A stretch of DNA of 36,407 bases from Rikenellaceae bacterium (GCA_031262465.1 JAISHQ010000086.1:1-36407), one strand, 5' to 3'; shown: positions 26,877 through 35,425, counted from the first letter of the stretch. Notes: a model not told the origin generated them from the sequence alone. Numbers and translations: made by a program.

Positions 26877-26902
26877 AGTCGAAGTAAAGGTGCGCGGGGG
26901 GG

Positions 26903-28408
26903 TTACTCGTTTTTCTCGATGTAATAGTCGTTGCCCAGGCCTAATTGTTCGTAGACTTTGCGGAGTTCTTCTTCGTTGTCGGAGATGACGAGGAGTTTGT
27001 CGCCCGGCTTGAGTTTGGTTTGGCCTTTGGGCACAAAATAGCGGTCGTCGCGTTTGACCATCACCACCAACGTGTTGTCGGGCAGGGGCATATACATCAG
27101 CTGGCATCCGCCCGCGAGCATGGTGGGTGTCACCGTAATTTCGGACATCGACGATTTGATCTGTTCGGGCAGGTCCATGTTGAACTCCTTTTCGCGCGGC
27201 TCTTTCTCGGCCAGTCCGAGTGCTTCGGCCAGCAGGCCGACGGTCGTGCCCTGCACCAGGAGGGAGACGATGGTGATGAAAAAGACCACATTGAAGATCA
27301 GCGACGCATTTTCTATTCCCGCGATCAGGGGATAGGTGGCGAAGATGATGGGCACCGCGCCGCGCAGGCCGACCCACGAGATGTAGGTTTTGGCCTTGAA
27401 GCTGATTTTACGGAAGGGCAACAGGCTGGCAAACACCGAGGCGGGACGGCCGATGAGGATCATAAAGACGGCGACCAACAGCCCGATGCCAGCCACCGGA
27501 AGCAGGTCGCTGGGGTTGACCAACAGCCCGAGGGCGAGGAACATGACGATTTGAAAGAGCCAGGTGAAGCCGGAAAAAAAGCTGGCGATGGATTTTTTAT
27601 GCGGAATTTTGGCGTTGCCGACCACCAGCCCGCCGATGTAAACGGCCAAATAACCGTTGCCGTTGATCTGGTCGGCAAAGGCAAAGATAAAGAAGTTAAA
27701 AGCCAGCAAGAGAATGGGATAGAACGAGGCGTTGTCGATGTTGAGCCGGTTCATGCCCAAGCGCGCGGCGTGTCCCAAGGCGAACCCAACCACGGCACCG
27801 ACGCTCATTTGGATGAGAAATTCAAAGGCGGCTTTCCACAGGTTGCTGTCGCCCGCCTCGATCATTTGGATCAGCACAATGGTCAAGATATAGGCCATCG
27901 GGTCATTACTCCCGCTCTCCAATTCAAGCGTGGGGCGCAGATGCTCCTTCAGCCCCTTCTTTTTGGAGCGCAGGATCGAAAAGACCGAAGCCGAATCGGT
28001 CGACGACATAACCGCCGCCATCAGCATCGACTCGGTCATCGACAGTGCAGGCACTCCGGGGAAAACGCTTGAAACCCAATGGATAAAGAGGCCGGTCAGG
28101 ATCATGGTTAGAAACACCCCGACCGTGGCCAGCACCACCCCCTGCTTCCATATTGGCTTAATCTCGGCGTATTTGGTATCCATCCCCCCCGAGAAGAGGA
28201 TGATGCTCAGGGCGATAGCCCCGATAAACTGTGCCGTGCCGGGGTTGTTGAACTCGACAATATCCAACCCGTCGTTGCCGAAAATCATCCCGATGCCCAA
28301 AAAGAGGAGCAGCACCGGCACCCCCAATTTGAACCCCGTCTTCCCCGCCACAATACTCAAAAACAGCAACACAGAGCCAATTAACAGGATATGGTCGGCA
28401 TTCATCAT
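26903..28408 (-). CDS. cation/proton antiporter, NhaP2/CvrA type
   Basis: A 501-residue inner-membrane protein with about twelve to thirteen hydrophobic segments forming a CPA1-family exchanger (about 1-395) and a C-terminal cytoplasmic TrkA-C (RCK_C) domain (about 405-490, ending near GDKLLVISDNEEEL). The STDSASVFSIL and ESGSNDPMAY blocks are characteristic of the potassium/proton antiporter NhaP2 (CvrA) group. It should exchange K+ or Na+ for H+ and help control ion content or pH, with the RCK_C domain sensing a ligand. The start is the ATG at 28408 (MMNADHILL); a TTG five codons upstream could be read instead but is less likely. Confidence 0.9.
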   Translation of the reverse strand: MMNADHILLIGSVLLFLSIVAGKTGFKLGVPVLLLFLGIGMIFGNDGLDIVEFNNPGTAQFIGAIALSIILFSGGMDTKYAEIKPIWKQGVVLATVGVFLTMILTGLFIHWVSSVFPGVPALSMTESMLMAAVMSSTDSASVFSILRSKKKGLKEHLRPTLELESGSNDPMAYILTIVLIQMIEAGDSNLWKAAFEFLIQMSVGAVVGFALGHAARLGMNRLNIDNASFYPILLLAFNFFIFAFADQINGNGYLAVYIGGLVVGNAKIPHKKSIASFFSGFTWLFQIVMFLALGLLVNPSDLLPVAGIGLLVAVFMILIGRPASVFASLLPFRKISFKAKTYISWVGLRGAVPIIFATYPLIAGIENASLIFNVVFFITIVSLLVQGTTVGLLAEALGLAEKEPREKEFNMDLPEQIKSSMSEITVTPTMLAGGCQLMYMPLPDNTLVVMVKRDDRYFVPKGQTKLKPGDKLLVISDNEEELRKVYEQLGLGNDYYIEKNE

Positions 28409-28441
28409 CGTTTTTCTACACAATTAGTTACTATCACCCTA

Positions 28442-28449
28442 CAAAAATA
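28442..28449 (-). promoter_or_regulatory. -7 element for the antiporter gene
   Basis: Minus-strand TATTTTTG matches TAnnTTTG exactly. Transcription would begin near 28435, about 27 nt before the ATG at 28408. No -33 TTG is found at the usual distance. Confidence 0.5.
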
Positions 28450-28504
28450 ATCTTTTTCAAGGATATACTGCATATCAAAATGGGGTAAAATCGGTAAAAA
28501 AACG

Positions 28505-28512
28505 TATCTTCG
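28505..28512 (+). promoter_or_regulatory. -7 element for the PagL-like gene, informs its start
   Basis: TATCTTCG is seven of eight positions of TAnnTTTG. Transcription near 28519 would fall inside the codon of the first possible ATG (28518), so the next in-frame ATG at 28530 is the likelier start. Confidence 0.45.
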
Positions 28513-28529
28513 CAAAGATGTTCCGAAAA

Positions 28530-29795
28530 ATGAAGACCCGAAAGCCCATCATAGCCCTGTCGAACCGTTTTGCCCTAATTCTGCTCATTGCGGTCGGGTC
28601 GTTCGCGCCCGTTTTCGGAGCGGATTCGGCATCCCTTACTCCAGCAAAAGAAGTGCCGATTCGTTCAGAAGCCGATCGGGAGTTTATTCACCGGGTCGGC
28701 ATGGAGGTGCGGCCGGTCTATGTGATCCCCACGAGCCGTTTTCTGAAGGGCGAGAATCTGAAGCAAACGCCCATCGACCGCTCCCTCTCCCTGCACCTGA
28801 AATACGCCTTTCAATTCCGCCCCGACACCCCGCTCGATCGCCTGTCTGGGTCGGCCTATCAGGGCGTGGGACTCTCGTTTCATACCTTTTACAACGCCGA
28901 GGAGTTGGGCAACCCGACGGCGCTCTACCTCTTTCAGGGGGCAAGGATCGCCCGCATCAGCCCACGATTTTCGCTGAATTATGAATGGAATTTCGGCCTT
29001 TCGCTGGGCTGGTCGCCTTACGATTGGGTCACGAACTATGAAAATGCGGTCATCGGGTCGAGGGTCAATGCCTACCTCAACACCAATTTTTATCTCCTCT
29101 ACCGGCTCTCGCCCCGGTTCGATCTGACGGCAGGGGTCAGTCTCTCTCATTTCTCGAACGGCAACACCAAACTGCCCAACGGGGGGCTGAACACGGCGGG
29201 GCTGACCGTGGGCATCACCGGTTACCTTGACCGGCAGGAAGACATCGACCTCCCACCCCGGTTCTCCGACGAGCCTTTTCAGCGTTACGTGAGTTACGAG
29301 GCGATACTCTTCGGGGCGTGGCGCAAAAAAGGGATACGAATCAACGACCAACCGTACATCATTCCGGGCACTTTCGCCGTGGCGGGGTTTAACTTCGCGG
29401 CCATGTACAACCTCGGGCGCAAAGTGCGTGTCGGCCTTTCGCTGGACGGGGTGTACGACAGCAGTACCAACCTCCCTTACAGCGCGGAGAATATAATCTG
29501 GCGGGAGGGCATACCCTATCTACCCCACTCGCTAAAACCCTCTTGGACAAAGCAATGGGCCTTGGGGCTGGCCGCGCAGGTCGATTATGTGATGCCCTAT
29601 TTTACGGTCACCGTAGGCTTTGGCCAAAACATCCTGCACGCCGGGGGCGACATGAAGACCTTTTACCAAAAGTTAGCACTCAAAATCGACATGACCCGTC
29701 GCTCGTTCCTGCAAATCGGGTACAGCCTGCGCGAGTTCCGCTCACCCAACTTCCTGATGCTCGGCCTCGGATACCGATTCAATACACGGGAATAG
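28530..29795 (+). CDS. PagL-like acyloxyacyl hydrolase (lipid A deacylase)
   Basis: A 421-residue outer-membrane-type protein. The signal sequence ends near VFG-A (about residue 31), and the rest is amphipathic beta strands finishing in an aromatic-rich strand (GLGYRF). The stretch SLSHFSNGNTKLPNGG (H207, S209) matches the catalytic His-x-Ser of the PagL family, outer-membrane barrels that remove an acyl chain from lipid A. The protein is about twice the length of classical PagL, with an extra C-terminal barrel-like half, as in other Bacteroidota members. The ATG at 28518 would add MFRK; the -7 element at 28505 argues against it. It is divergent from the antiporter gene. Confidence 0.8.
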   Translation: MKTRKPIIALSNRFALILLIAVGSFAPVFGADSASLTPAKEVPIRSEADREFIHRVGMEVRPVYVIPTSRFLKGENLKQTPIDRSLSLHLKYAFQFRPDTPLDRLSGSAYQGVGLSFHTFYNAEELGNPTALYLFQGARIARISPRFSLNYEWNFGLSLGWSPYDWVTNYENAVIGSRVNAYLNTNFYLLYRLSPRFDLTAGVSLSHFSNGNTKLPNGGLNTAGLTVGITGYLDRQEDIDLPPRFSDEPFQRYVSYEAILFGAWRKKGIRINDQPYIIPGTFAVAGFNFAAMYNLGRKVRVGLSLDGVYDSSTNLPYSAENIIWREGIPYLPHSLKPSWTKQWALGLAAQVDYVMPYFTVTVGFGQNILHAGGDMKTFYQKLALKIDMTRRSFLQIGYSLREFRSPNFLMLGLGYRFNTRE

Positions 29796-29861
29796 ACGCG
29801 GAGCAAGCCGCTTGGCTTGTATATTGACATATTGCAGGCTTTCAGCTTTCAGCCTTCAAAG

Positions 29862-29998
29862 ACCTACCACCCCGCCCGTTGGGCACCCCTCCTTCCAGAA
29901 GGAGGGGACTTTCTCTATCTATGTTTATCAAGTAAAGTATCTCCTCCTTCTCCGAAGGAGGAGTACCCGAGCCGACAGGCGAGGGGGAGGTGGTAGGT
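29862..29998. repeat. large imperfect palindrome, REP/MITE-like
   Basis: ACCTACCACC at 29862-29871 pairs with GGTGGTAGGT at 29989-29998, and further C-rich/G-rich segments inside also pair. Each arm carries its own hairpin (CCCCTCCTTC...GAAGGAGGGG on the left, CTCCTCCTTC...GAAGGAGGAG on the right). The centre is AT-rich. T-runs outside the arms would let it terminate transcripts from either side. The form resembles dispersed extragenic repeats of Bacteroidota. Confidence 0.7.
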
Positions 29999-30047
29999 TT
30001 TTCGTCTTTTAGCCAGATTCCAAACAAACTCTAAGAATTTGCAATCA

Positions 30048-30079
30048 AAAGCGGCTGTCTCAGATGAGACAGCCGCTTT
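30048..30079. terminator. bidirectional terminator between convergent genes
   Basis: A perfect 15-bp stem (AAAGCGGCTGTCTCA, loop GA, TGAGACAGCCGCTTT). It separates the PagL-like gene (+) from the GH9 gene (-). T-runs are short on both sides. Confidence 0.85.
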
Positions 30080-30118
30080 CTTCAACAGGGTATCAATATT
30101 TAATCAGCAAAAATTAGG

Positions 30119-32659
30119 CTATTTAATGACGATGTTGCGGAAGGCGCTCCCGAAGATCAGGTAGCTGGTGTTGCCGCCGATCGTTCCCTCGTTTTGTCCC
30201 CAGAGGAACGGCCAGTCGTCGTAATTCTCGAAGTGGTCGGGCTGACGGAACAACAGACCCGGAGCGACGTTCCCCGGAATGAAGGAGAAGTCGGCGCGGT
30301 TGTTTCCGTAGAAGACCGCTTTCGGGCGAGCCGCCGCCGCTGTGGCCACCAACGAATAGTTGTGGTAGGGGTGGCAACCAAAGAGCCAATCGGTAGCCTT
30401 AAAGGCATGGCGGGCATCAACGATGTCGGGGAAATATTCGTTGGCGTAGCAAACCGTGGTGCCGAAGCTAACCACGCCGCCGCTCCCGGCCCAGTTGCCC
30501 AAGCCGATGGGCACTCCGTAGGGGTTATCCTGTTCGAGTTCGTCGATGTACTCCTGATACTGAACCACATAGGGGCGAAGTTTTTCTTTATAGGCTTCGT
30601 CCATCACCGGAATGGCGTTCATGGCCGTCAGCAGGTTGCCGCTCACGTTGCGATCGAGCGCAGGCCAAAGCGATTCCTGGAATCGGTCGATGTATTGTTG
30701 TTCGCCGGTGGTGATGTAGAGTTGCAGGTTGGTGCCCATATCGGCTCCACCGCCGCCTCGGCCGTTGCGGCCGGAAGACTGCGCGGCCAATAGATCGGTG
30801 GCCTCTTTCAGCAACCGTTTCGACTGGGTGAGTGCCCGTTTGGCCAAATCGTCGTTGTACCCTTCCAAGGCACGGCTGGCGGCGGCAAACATGGTGGCCG
30901 CCCGCAGGTCAAGGCCGGGGTTGCGGCTGGTGAATGCCCACAAATCGTCCTTTACGCCGCTTGTTCGGCCGTCCGCAGATACTTCGTAAGGCCCTAATTT
31001 GGGGTTATAGACCAAGCCGTCGGTCATCGAGGCCGCGTCGCCCAAGTGGTGGTAATTGTCTAACACACCGTTAGATAGCGTTTGAGCCATGTGGCCGAGA
31101 ATTTCGGCCTGAGCGACCAATTGCAGGGTGCCGTGCTCGATGTATTGCAGGATGTCGGGCGTGCCGTCGGGCCGGTGCAGGTCGACATAGCGTTGTTCTT
31201 GGCTGACAAAGGTTTGGTCGCGTTCGGGTTTGAAATTTTCCCACGTTTGCACCAGATTTTGTACCACGCCGATGTTCGACCCGGTTTCGATGTCGAAGTC
31301 ACCCGCATCGAAGAAGCCGCCGATGTTCAGCCCCGGGATGTGTTCCAAGGCCTTGTAGCGGGTGTCGGTCGTCGGCCCCTGCGAGTGGAGGTCGAAGTGG
31401 TCTGTGCTGGGCGGAGCCTGAAGGTATCCGTCGCGGAAAGGCTGGCCGTGCCATACACGATAAGCCTCGTTGACAAACATATGATCCATGTGGATCGGAA
31501 TCCAAATATCGCTCGTGGCATCGGTAATCTTGTCGTAAACGTGTTCTTCGATCACAAAGTGGTTCGTTTTCACATCGCCGTATTGGATGTAATAGACACC
31601 GGGGGTCGTGACCGCCGAGAAGTCGTATTTTACGTAATGGTACTTATAATAGTCGCCCCAAGAGACGATCTTGCCGGTGAAGACTTCGGAAGCCTTGCCG
31701 TCCTCGCCGACCTGATAGAGGGAGGCTTTGGCCAGCGGTTTGTCCTTTTTATCCAACTCAATGACAGCCACTTTATCTTGCGACGGGCGGTAGCCGACCT
31801 GCGAGAAGCCGATGTTCGGCTCACGCACCCAGCCGTCGATGACGTTGCCTTGTAACTTCCACGAGAGCACCGTGCCGGTTTTCCCTGCCGGGAGCACACT
31901 GCGCACGACAAACCAGCCGTTCTGAGCCAACAGACGACCGTCGTAGAGCGACACTTCAGCCTCGGGCGAGGTGATCTTGACCGAACGTTCCGGGGTGTCG
32001 GAGGCCATCACCAGCGTGTGGCCGGTGGCCAGCGGTTGCGGGTCGATGTAGCGGCCTGTGCCCCGATCGTCGGCGGTGTGATAGCCTTTGTACTGTTTGA
32101 TCTTCTCGCTGTTGGGGCGAGTGATCGTGTTGCTCACCACATAGCGGGAGAGGATGCTCGGGTTGCCGTCCATCAGGTAGGTCTTTCCCCAATATTGCGC
32201 CGGGAGAAATTCGAGGTTGAATCCGGCATCGCCAATCAACTCCTCGGGAACGGGTTTGTCCAAAATAACCGAGATTTCGACCTCGCCACCCTCCAAGCCT
32301 TTGACCAGCACACGCGAGTCGAAGTCGTAATCGGGGTAGCGCAAGGTCACCTCGATGGTGTTGTTTTCCTTATCGACCACGCGATCGGTCATCTGAGGCA
32401 CCAAGTCCCACTGCTCGGGGGTGTTGGAGAGGCGCACGGCACCGCCCGTCACCGTCCGAACACCGTGGTGGATCAACTCGATCCCGGAGTTCTTCTCGTC
32501 GTTGAAGCCACCGTTATAGGTGTTGCTGTACACCAGCACGTTTAAGCCCTGTGTCTCGAAATACTCAAGGTCATTGAGTGTCAGATTCTTTTGCTCTGAG
32601 CAATTACAAGCCGTAAGAATCGCAAGGGCTGAAAAAAATAGAACTCTTTTCATATTCAT
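30119..32659 (-). CDS. GH9-family lipoprotein with extra N-terminal domain
   Basis: An 846-residue lipoprotein (signal ending LTAC, Cys18). Residues about 25-280 form a beta-rich region I do not recognise. About 283-375 is an Ig-like CelD_N domain starting IGFSQVGYRPSQ. From about 385 the alpha/alpha-barrel of GH9 follows, with GGFFDAGDFD (D451, D454) and the C-terminal NEGTIGGN carrying the acid E824. GH9 enzymes hydrolyse beta-1,4-glucans or related chains by inversion. Other blocks are diverged from classical cellulases (GCHPYHNYS in place of the usual GxNP...SFV region), so an exo-acting or non-cellulose specificity is possible. It is a single-gene unit with a good promoter at 32690-32722 and a terminator at 30048-30079. 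Confidence 0.82.
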   Translation of the reverse strand: MNMKRVLFFSALAILTACNCSEQKNLTLNDLEYFETQGLNVLVYSNTYNGGFNDEKNSGIELIHHGVRTVTGGAVRLSNTPEQWDLVPQMTDRVVDKENNTIEVTLRYPDYDFDSRVLVKGLEGGEVEISVILDKPVPEELIGDAGFNLEFLPAQYWGKTYLMDGNPSILSRYVVSNTITRPNSEKIKQYKGYHTADDRGTGRYIDPQPLATGHTLVMASDTPERSVKITSPEAEVSLYDGRLLAQNGWFVVRSVLPAGKTGTVLSWKLQGNVIDGWVREPNIGFSQVGYRPSQDKVAVIELDKKDKPLAKASLYQVGEDGKASEVFTGKIVSWGDYYKYHYVKYDFSAVTTPGVYYIQYGDVKTNHFVIEEHVYDKITDATSDIWIPIHMDHMFVNEAYRVWHGQPFRDGYLQAPPSTDHFDLHSQGPTTDTRYKALEHIPGLNIGGFFDAGDFDIETGSNIGVVQNLVQTWENFKPERDQTFVSQEQRYVDLHRPDGTPDILQYIEHGTLQLVAQAEILGHMAQTLSNGVLDNYHHLGDAASMTDGLVYNPKLGPYEVSADGRTSGVKDDLWAFTSRNPGLDLRAATMFAAASRALEGYNDDLAKRALTQSKRLLKEATDLLAAQSSGRNGRGGGGADMGTNLQLYITTGEQQYIDRFQESLWPALDRNVSGNLLTAMNAIPVMDEAYKEKLRPYVVQYQEYIDELEQDNPYGVPIGLGNWAGSGGVVSFGTTVCYANEYFPDIVDARHAFKATDWLFGCHPYHNYSLVATAAAARPKAVFYGNNRADFSFIPGNVAPGLLFRQPDHFENYDDWPFLWGQNEGTIGGNTSYLIFGSAFRNIVIK

Positions 32660-32689
32660 TTGATTTGGGTTTGTGCAAAAAAAGTTCCT

Positions 32690-32722
32690 TAAAGGTAAGC
32701 ACGGTTCGTGGAAGCCTGCAAA
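32690..32722 (-). promoter_or_regulatory. promoter of the GH9 gene
   Basis: Minus-strand TTTG (32722-32719), a 21-nt spacer, then TACCTTTA (32697-32690), seven of eight positions of the -7 consensus. The leader would be about 24 nt to the ATG at 32659. Confidence 0.6.
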
Positions 32723-32832
32723 TTATTTTTGCATTTCTAATCGAAATATAATCAAACTGAAGAGAGCGATGCAATAAAAAGAGAAATAATAGGTTATTTA
32801 CGCAGCAGGGGAATAATGTTAGGAAATATTAT

Positions 32833-32840
32833 TACCTTTG
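32833..32840 (+). promoter_or_regulatory. -7 element upstream of the nitronate monooxygenase gene
   Basis: TACCTTTG matches TAnnTTTG exactly. The start would be near 32847, giving an unusually long leader of about 180 nt. No -33 TTG is seen at the usual distance. Confidence 0.5.
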
Positions 32841-33027
32841 TCGACGTAAACAACGTGAGTTCATTCTGATCTTTATCTCCTGTGCATTCCCCGAGCCGCC
32901 TCTTGGCTCGGCTATTTCATCGTTGACTTAGACCTTATAGCTTCCTTGTTTCGGCTATCAACAAGCTCAAGTAGGTTCCCCCGAAAGGACTGAAGAAGGC
33001 TTTTGTCACCTGTAACGATGTTTTGAA
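32841..33027 (+). other. long possible leader with hairpins, function unknown
   Basis: Contains CCGAGCC (32891-32897)/GGCTCGG (32905-32911) and a TTTCGG/CCGAAA pair further on. A frame from 32859 to the TGA at 32991-32993 is open for 44 codons but has no ATG, and reads through the hairpins. This could be a structured 5' leader or the worn end of an inserted element. No known riboswitch is recognised. Confidence 0.4.
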
Positions 33028-34098
33028 ATGAAATCATTTTTTATCGGCAAGTACGAAATAAAACTCCCTATCATTCAGGGCGGTATGGGCGTGGGCATCT
33101 CCCTCAACGGGCTGGCCTCGGCCGTGGCCAACGAGGGCGGCATCGGGGTGATCTCCGCCGCCGGACTGGGGCTTCTCTACACCCAACACAAAGGAACCTA
33201 CGACGAGCGGTGCATCTATGGCCTGCAACGCGAAATCCGGCAGGCGCGCGAAAAGACCTCCGGCATGATCGGGGTCAACATCATGGTCGCGCTCTCGAAT
33301 TACGCCGACATGGTGCGCACGGCGATCGCCGAAAAGGTCGATGTGATCTTTTCCGGAGCGGGTCTTCCGCTCGATCTGCCCGCCTATCGGACAGCGGATT
33401 GTAAGACTATGTTGGCTCCCATTGTCTCCTCGGCTCGCGCGGCCAAACTGCTCTGCGAAAAATGGCTGACCAATTACGGCTATCTGCCCGACGCGCTGGT
33501 GGTCGAAGGCCCTCAGGCAGGCGGGCACCTCGGTTTTAAGCGCGAACAGATCGACGACGAAAATTACGCGCTGGAACACCTCATCCCCCCGGTGGTCGAG
33601 GTGGCGCAGAGCTATGCCGCCCAAAAAAACATCCCCGTGATCGCCGCCGGAGGCATCACCACAGGGCAGGACATCGCCCGATTCCTGGACTTGGGGGCTT
33701 CGGCCGTGCAAATGGGGTCGATCTTTGTGCCGACCGAGGAGTGCGACGCTTCGATCGACTTCAAACAGACCTACATCAACTCCCACCGGGAGGATATGCG
33801 GATCATCCAAAGCCCGGTCGGGATGCCCGGTCGCGCCATCAACGGCGAGTTTATCGAGCGGGTCGAGGCCGGACGGGAGCGGCCCCGTTCGTGTCCTCTG
33901 CACTGCATCAAGACGTGCGATTATACCAAAAGCGATTATTGCATCATGAAGGCGCTCTACAACGCCTCGAAAGGAAATATGAAAAAAGGGTACGCCTTCG
34001 CTGGAGGCAATGCCTATTTGGCGGACAAAATCCGCAGTGTGAAGGAGGTAATCGAACGCCTGAAGGCCGATTTCTTCCTCTCGAAAGCCGTCCTGTAA
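33028..34098 (+). CDS. nitronate monooxygenase-family flavoprotein
   Basis: A 356-residue FMN-dependent TIM-barrel protein of the nitronate monooxygenase / 2-nitropropane dioxygenase family. The N-terminus has IIQGGMGVGIS, the middle EGPQAGGHLG with H167 (the family's likely catalytic His), and IAAGGITTG then GASAVQMGS form the FMN phosphate site. The family oxidises alkyl nitronates; some relatives are enoyl-ACP reductases (FabK), which remains an alternative. The C-terminal part has an unusual cysteine run, C289-x3-C293-x3-C297-x7-C305, which could bind metal. The DEAD-box gene begins 32 bp after the stop, so they may share a transcript. Confidence 0.87.
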   Translation: MKSFFIGKYEIKLPIIQGGMGVGISLNGLASAVANEGGIGVISAAGLGLLYTQHKGTYDERCIYGLQREIRQAREKTSGMIGVNIMVALSNYADMVRTAIAEKVDVIFSGAGLPLDLPAYRTADCKTMLAPIVSSARAAKLLCEKWLTNYGYLPDALVVEGPQAGGHLGFKREQIDDENYALEHLIPPVVEVAQSYAAQKNIPVIAAGGITTGQDIARFLDLGASAVQMGSIFVPTEECDASIDFKQTYINSHREDMRIIQSPVGMPGRAINGEFIERVEAGRERPRSCPLHCIKTCDYTKSDYCIMKALYNASKGNMKKGYAFAGGNAYLADKIRSVKEVIERLKADFFLSKAVL

Positions 34099-34130
34099 CG
34101 CGGGGCGCAAGTATTTAATAAAGACGAACA

Positions 34131-35405
34131 ATGACATTTGAAGAATTAAACGTTGCGGAACCCATTTTAAAGGCCATCCGCGAAAAAGGATACGCAAAGC
34201 CGACTCCGATTCAGGAGCAGGGGATTCCCGTTGCCCTCGAGGGGCGCGATATTATGGGGATAGCCCAAACCGGCACCGGGAAAACCGCCGCTTTCTCGAT
34301 CCCCATCTTGCAACTGCTCGCCGCCTCGGCGGCCCAGCAGGCCAAAACCAACGAACAAGCCCGACAACAAGAGCAGGCCAACGAACAAAACGAACAAAAC
34401 ACCACGGAGGCGACCTCATCCGAAGAGGCTGGAAATAATACCCCGGTACGTCGCCGCGATAGGCGCGGACGCAACCACGGTCGCGCACAAGGCAAACGGG
34501 TGATTCAGGCCCTGATCCTGACCCCCACGCGGGAGTTAGCTCAACAGATCGGCGACAGCTTTACCGATTATGGCAAATACACCGGCCTGAAACATTGCAT
34601 CGTCTTCGGCGGCGTGAAACAGGGGCCGCAGGTCGAACGGCTGAAAAGCGGTGTGGACATCCTGATCGCCACTCCGGGTCGCCTGCTCGATCTGATGGGA
34701 CAGGGATACATCCACCTCGATGCCGTAAAATACTTCGTCTTGGACGAAGCCGACCGGATGCTCGACATGGGCTTTATCGCCGACATCCGACGCCTGTTGC
34801 CCAAGTTGCCCAAAGAGCGGCAGACGCAGTTTTTCTCGGCCACCATGCCGCAGGACATCGTGGCTCTCTCGCGGAGCATCCTCACCAACCCGGTGCGGGT
34901 CGAGGTTACCCCGGTCGCCTCGGCGGTCGAAACGATCGACCAATGCGTCTATTTCGTTGAAAAACCGGAGAAGAAGGTACTGCTGATCTCCCTACTGAGG
35001 GAACAGGCCAACAAATCGGTGCTGATCTTCTCGCGCACCAAACACGGGGCCGACAACATCTCGCGCATCCTGAAAAAATCGGGGATCAACAGCGAGGCCA
35101 TCCACGGCGACAAATCGCAGGGACAGCGTGAACGGGCGCTCACCAATTTCAAATCGGGCAAGGTCAAAGTGATGGTTGCCACCGACATAGCCGCCCGAGG
35201 GATCGATATTCAGGAGTTGGAAATGGTCATCAATTACGACCTGCCCGATGTGCCGGAAACCTACGTTCACCGCATCGGCCGAACGGGTCGCGCTGGACAT
35301 TCGGGCACTGCCCTGACCTTCTGCTCGCAAGACGAACACATGAAAATCAGAGACATACAGCAACTGACCGGCAAAAAGTTGGAGATGGTGCTGTATGGCG
35401 CATAA
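34131..35405 (+). CDS. DEAD-box RNA helicase, RhlE-like, with insert
   Basis: A 424-residue ATP-dependent RNA helicase. Motifs in order: Q-motif region (PTPIQEQ), motif I AQTGTGKT (K51), PTRELA, motif II DEAD (205-208), SAT, and motif VI HRIGRTGRAG. Between motifs I and Ia there is an insert of about 57 residues (about 64-120), first Q/N/E-rich and then Arg/Gly-rich (RRRDRRGRNHGR), where normal family members have only a short loop. The usual C-terminal basic tail is absent, so the insert may be a relocated RNA-binding segment. It lies 20 bp before a cold-shock-domain gene and is followed by an RRM gene, consistent with RNA unwinding during cold adaptation or ribosome assembly. Confidence 0.93.
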   Translation: MTFEELNVAEPILKAIREKGYAKPTPIQEQGIPVALEGRDIMGIAQTGTGKTAAFSIPILQLLAASAAQQAKTNEQARQQEQANEQNEQNTTEATSSEEAGNNTPVRRRDRRGRNHGRAQGKRVIQALILTPTRELAQQIGDSFTDYGKYTGLKHCIVFGGVKQGPQVERLKSGVDILIATPGRLLDLMGQGYIHLDAVKYFVLDEADRMLDMGFIADIRRLLPKLPKERQTQFFSATMPQDIVALSRSILTNPVRVEVTPVASAVETIDQCVYFVEKPEKKVLLISLLREQANKSVLIFSRTKHGADNISRILKKSGINSEAIHGDKSQGQRERALTNFKSGKVKVMVATDIAARGIDIQELEMVINYDLPDVPETYVHRIGRTGRAGHSGTALTFCSQDEHMKIRDIQQLTGKKLEMVLYGA

Positions 35406-35425
35406 AACCAAATAAATTACATTAA

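Noticed and set aside
26348-26902. Retron or diversity-generating retroelement RNA
   Set aside because: No reverse transcriptase gene in the window, no template/variable repeat pair, and two inverted copies do not match either layout.
26348-26902. Insertion sequence with terminal inverted repeats
   Set aside because: The inverted copies enclose only about 125 bp with no transposase and no visible target duplication; a non-autonomous element cannot be excluded.
26945-28072. 375-codon plus-strand frame opposite the antiporter
   Set aside because: His/Asp/Gln-rich translation with no domain; the minus strand encodes a clear antiporter.
32859-32993. Small gene in the leader of the nitronate monooxygenase gene
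   Set aside because: 44 open codons but no ATG start, and the frame reads through hairpins; kept only as a possible remnant.
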